Positions 62,767 through 64,000 of a DNA stretch of 64,000 nucleotides are shown one piece after another (the first letter of the stretch is position 1; each line of letters opens with the position of its first letter). This DNA is from Lachnospiraceae bacterium. Its GTDB lineage: Bacteria; Bacillota; Clostridia; Lachnospirales; Lachnospiraceae. A model generated the notes under the pieces. The model saw only the letters and a list, made by a program, of their open reading frames with translations, searched no databases and had not been told where the DNA came from. The DNA lies in contig JAITGA010000001.1 in NCBI GenBank assembly GCA_031280955.1, positions 53,036 to 117,035 on the forward strand, in the 5' to 3' direction. A program made the translations under genes and the position numbers.

Positions 62767-63843
62767 ATGAAGCAGGCTTTAATCAAGATTTCTTTATTCA
62801 TCAGTACGGCATTACTTTTGACGGCACTCACCGTATACTTGGTTGACCCATTTTTTCATTATCATCAACCTTGGTTGGGATTAAATGCTTATTTATACAA
62901 TCAAGTCTATCAAACACCGGGAGCAGCGCGAAATCTACCTTATGACAGTCTTATCCTCGGAACTTCGATGACGGAAAACTTCCGTGCTTCATGGTTCGAT
63001 AAGGAAATGGGTTGGGATACGCTCAAACTCTCATACGCCGGGGCAAGAAGTGATGACCTGAATGCCGTGATGGGACAAGTTTTTCGAGATGGACGAAAAG
63101 TGGAAAATGTCTTTATGGATATCAATGATTATCAGCTTTCATCACCGCCGGATTCATTTTTGACCCTACGCCCCCGCCATTTGTATGACCGTAATCCTTT
63201 GAGCGATATAGAGTATTTGTGGAACAAGGATGTCTTGTGGGCAGCGTTTACGATGATTGTCACCTCAATTACTGAAAGGACGAAGCTTGATGAGTCTTAT
63301 CTGTGGGGTGAGGTGGAGTTTGGCAAGCATCTGGTTTACCGTTCCTTGGAGGAAGTACGGCGTGGTTTTCATGAAAGTGAGAGCGTAAAGCTAGTTTCCG
63401 AGAGCTTGCCTGAGGTAGATTCAATCAAAGCAAGCCTTGATGTATGCGAACAAAACCTGGAGAACATCGTTTCTTTTATCGAAGAAAATCCCGATACTCG
63501 CTTCATTATTTATTACCCGCCTTATAGCATGGCCTACTGGCAGGGAGTGGTGGAAAGAGGACTATTGGCAGAAAAGATTGCTGTTTATACTTTCTCGATA
63601 GAATACCTACTGGCATATGCCAATGTGGAGATATACTACTTCCAAGATATAATCGATATCACAGGCAAGCTCGATAATTATCTTGATTTGGCACATCACC
63701 GTCCGGAGATTAACTACTATATCTATGCTAGTGTCCGTGATGGGAAGCACCGGTTATTTACGGATACTTACAAAGCAAAGTTGAGTGATATGTACCTTCT
63801 GGCACGGGATTATGATTATACATCGCTGTGGGGAGAGGGGTAG
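62767..63843 (+). CDS. SGNH-like membrane-anchored protein, MBOAT partner
   Basis: About 358 residues. One N-terminal membrane helix (residues about 8-26) places the rest outside. SLILGTSMTENF holds a likely nucleophile Ser67 in the GTS setting seen in DltD/AlgJ-like proteins. FMDINDYQ and a C-terminal DLAHHRPEINYYI give the Asp/His candidates. Such proteins complete acetyl transfer from an MBOAT partner. ATG 62767 lies nine bp behind GGGTGAG; a TTG at 62743 overlapping the MBOAT stop is the alternative. The 157 bp after it to the window end show no gene. Confidence 0.75.
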   Translation: MKQALIKISLFISTALLLTALTVYLVDPFFHYHQPWLGLNAYLYNQVYQTPGAARNLPYDSLILGTSMTENFRASWFDKEMGWDTLKLSYAGARSDDLNAVMGQVFRDGRKVENVFMDINDYQLSSPPDSFLTLRPRHLYDRNPLSDIEYLWNKDVLWAAFTMIVTSITERTKLDESYLWGEVEFGKHLVYRSLEEVRRGFHESESVKLVSESLPEVDSIKASLDVCEQNLENIVSFIEENPDTRFIIYYPPYSMAYWQGVVERGLLAEKIAVYTFSIEYLLAYANVEIYYFQDIIDITGKLDNYLDLAHHRPEINYYIYASVRDGKHRLFTDTYKAKLSDMYLLARDYDYTSLWGEG

Positions 63844-64000
63844 TTGTGGAGGTAGAGTCTTTTCACAAAACCTTTTTCACAAAACCTACGCAAATCACCT
63901 TGCCCTCAGTCCCAAATTGAGTTAAACTGTAGAAAGACATGGAACATGAAATACTGACTTCTAAGACACCCTCCCCCTTTTTTAATTCGAGGAACTCCTC

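Overview
The window is a stretch of a moderate-GC Gram-positive bacterial chromosome, most likely an anaerobic member of the Clostridia (Bacillota). The pointers are a PolC-type DNA polymerase III, a sortase-type cell-wall protein with BspA-like leucine-rich repeats, GH25 lysozyme and MCP genes of clostridial style, good AGGAGG-type ribosome sites, and frequent GTG/TTG starts. No rRNA, tRNA or CRISPR array was found. The sequence opens inside ligA and ends just after a membrane O-acyltransferase/SGNH pair.

Layout. 0-9.7 kb: ligA (partial), metA, a PIN-type toxin-antitoxin pair, citrate synthase on the minus strand, then a tight plus-strand run of aminopeptidase P, a DUF1624 membrane acyltransferase-like protein, a GH25 lysozyme and a class II aldolase. 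9.7-11.9 kb: an AT-rich two-gene cassette (secreted SpoIID-like protein and a lipoprotein) bounded by 20-bp direct repeats and carrying a second copy of the citrate synthase terminator. 12-17.7 kb: a cluster of dispersed short repeats, then a 1784-residue BspA-like surface protein. 17.7-23.6 kb: icd, alr and a repeat-rich membrane protein, overlapping head to tail, then asd. 23.8-27.7 kb: an EAL phosphodiesterase, an AAA+ ATPase and a left-handed beta-helix protein. 27.7-32.5 kb: a palindromic element, a cupin-type repressor and potABCD for polyamine uptake. 32.8-37.5 kb: small membrane protein, WYL regulator with a small Cys-containing protein, tyrosine phosphatase with a tandemly repeated 3' end, metallo-beta-lactamase-fold protein, ispG. 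37.5-44.8 kb: polC, recJ and a PLP-dependent beta-eliminating lyase. 44.8-49.8 kb: an accessory island with a HaeIII-like restriction-modification system, bounded by two inverted copies of a 145-bp palindromic element. 49.9-64 kb: GNAT, chemotaxis receptor, HD phosphohydrolase, M50 protease, ribulokinase/AraD pair, gltX, HAD phosphatase, ABC-F ATPase, MBOAT and SGNH proteins.

How the genes work together. Citrate synthase and NADP isocitrate dehydrogenase are the two ends of the oxidative route from acetyl-CoA to 2-oxoglutarate. asd and metA feed the aspartate-family amino acids, with metA predicted to use acetyl-CoA. alr, the lysozyme and the surface proteins serve the envelope. The pot operon has its own repressor with a dyad inside the promoter.

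The points most worth a second look are a PolC that lacks its proofreading exonuclease domain, the inverted-repeat-bounded restriction-modification island, four tandem 81-bp copies of the 3' end of the phosphatase gene, the AT-rich cassette with duplicated citrate synthase terminator, a candidate leaderless M50 protease gene, and active-site changes in the lyase and the ABC-F protein. I did not find a multi-gene system that I can confidently call new.
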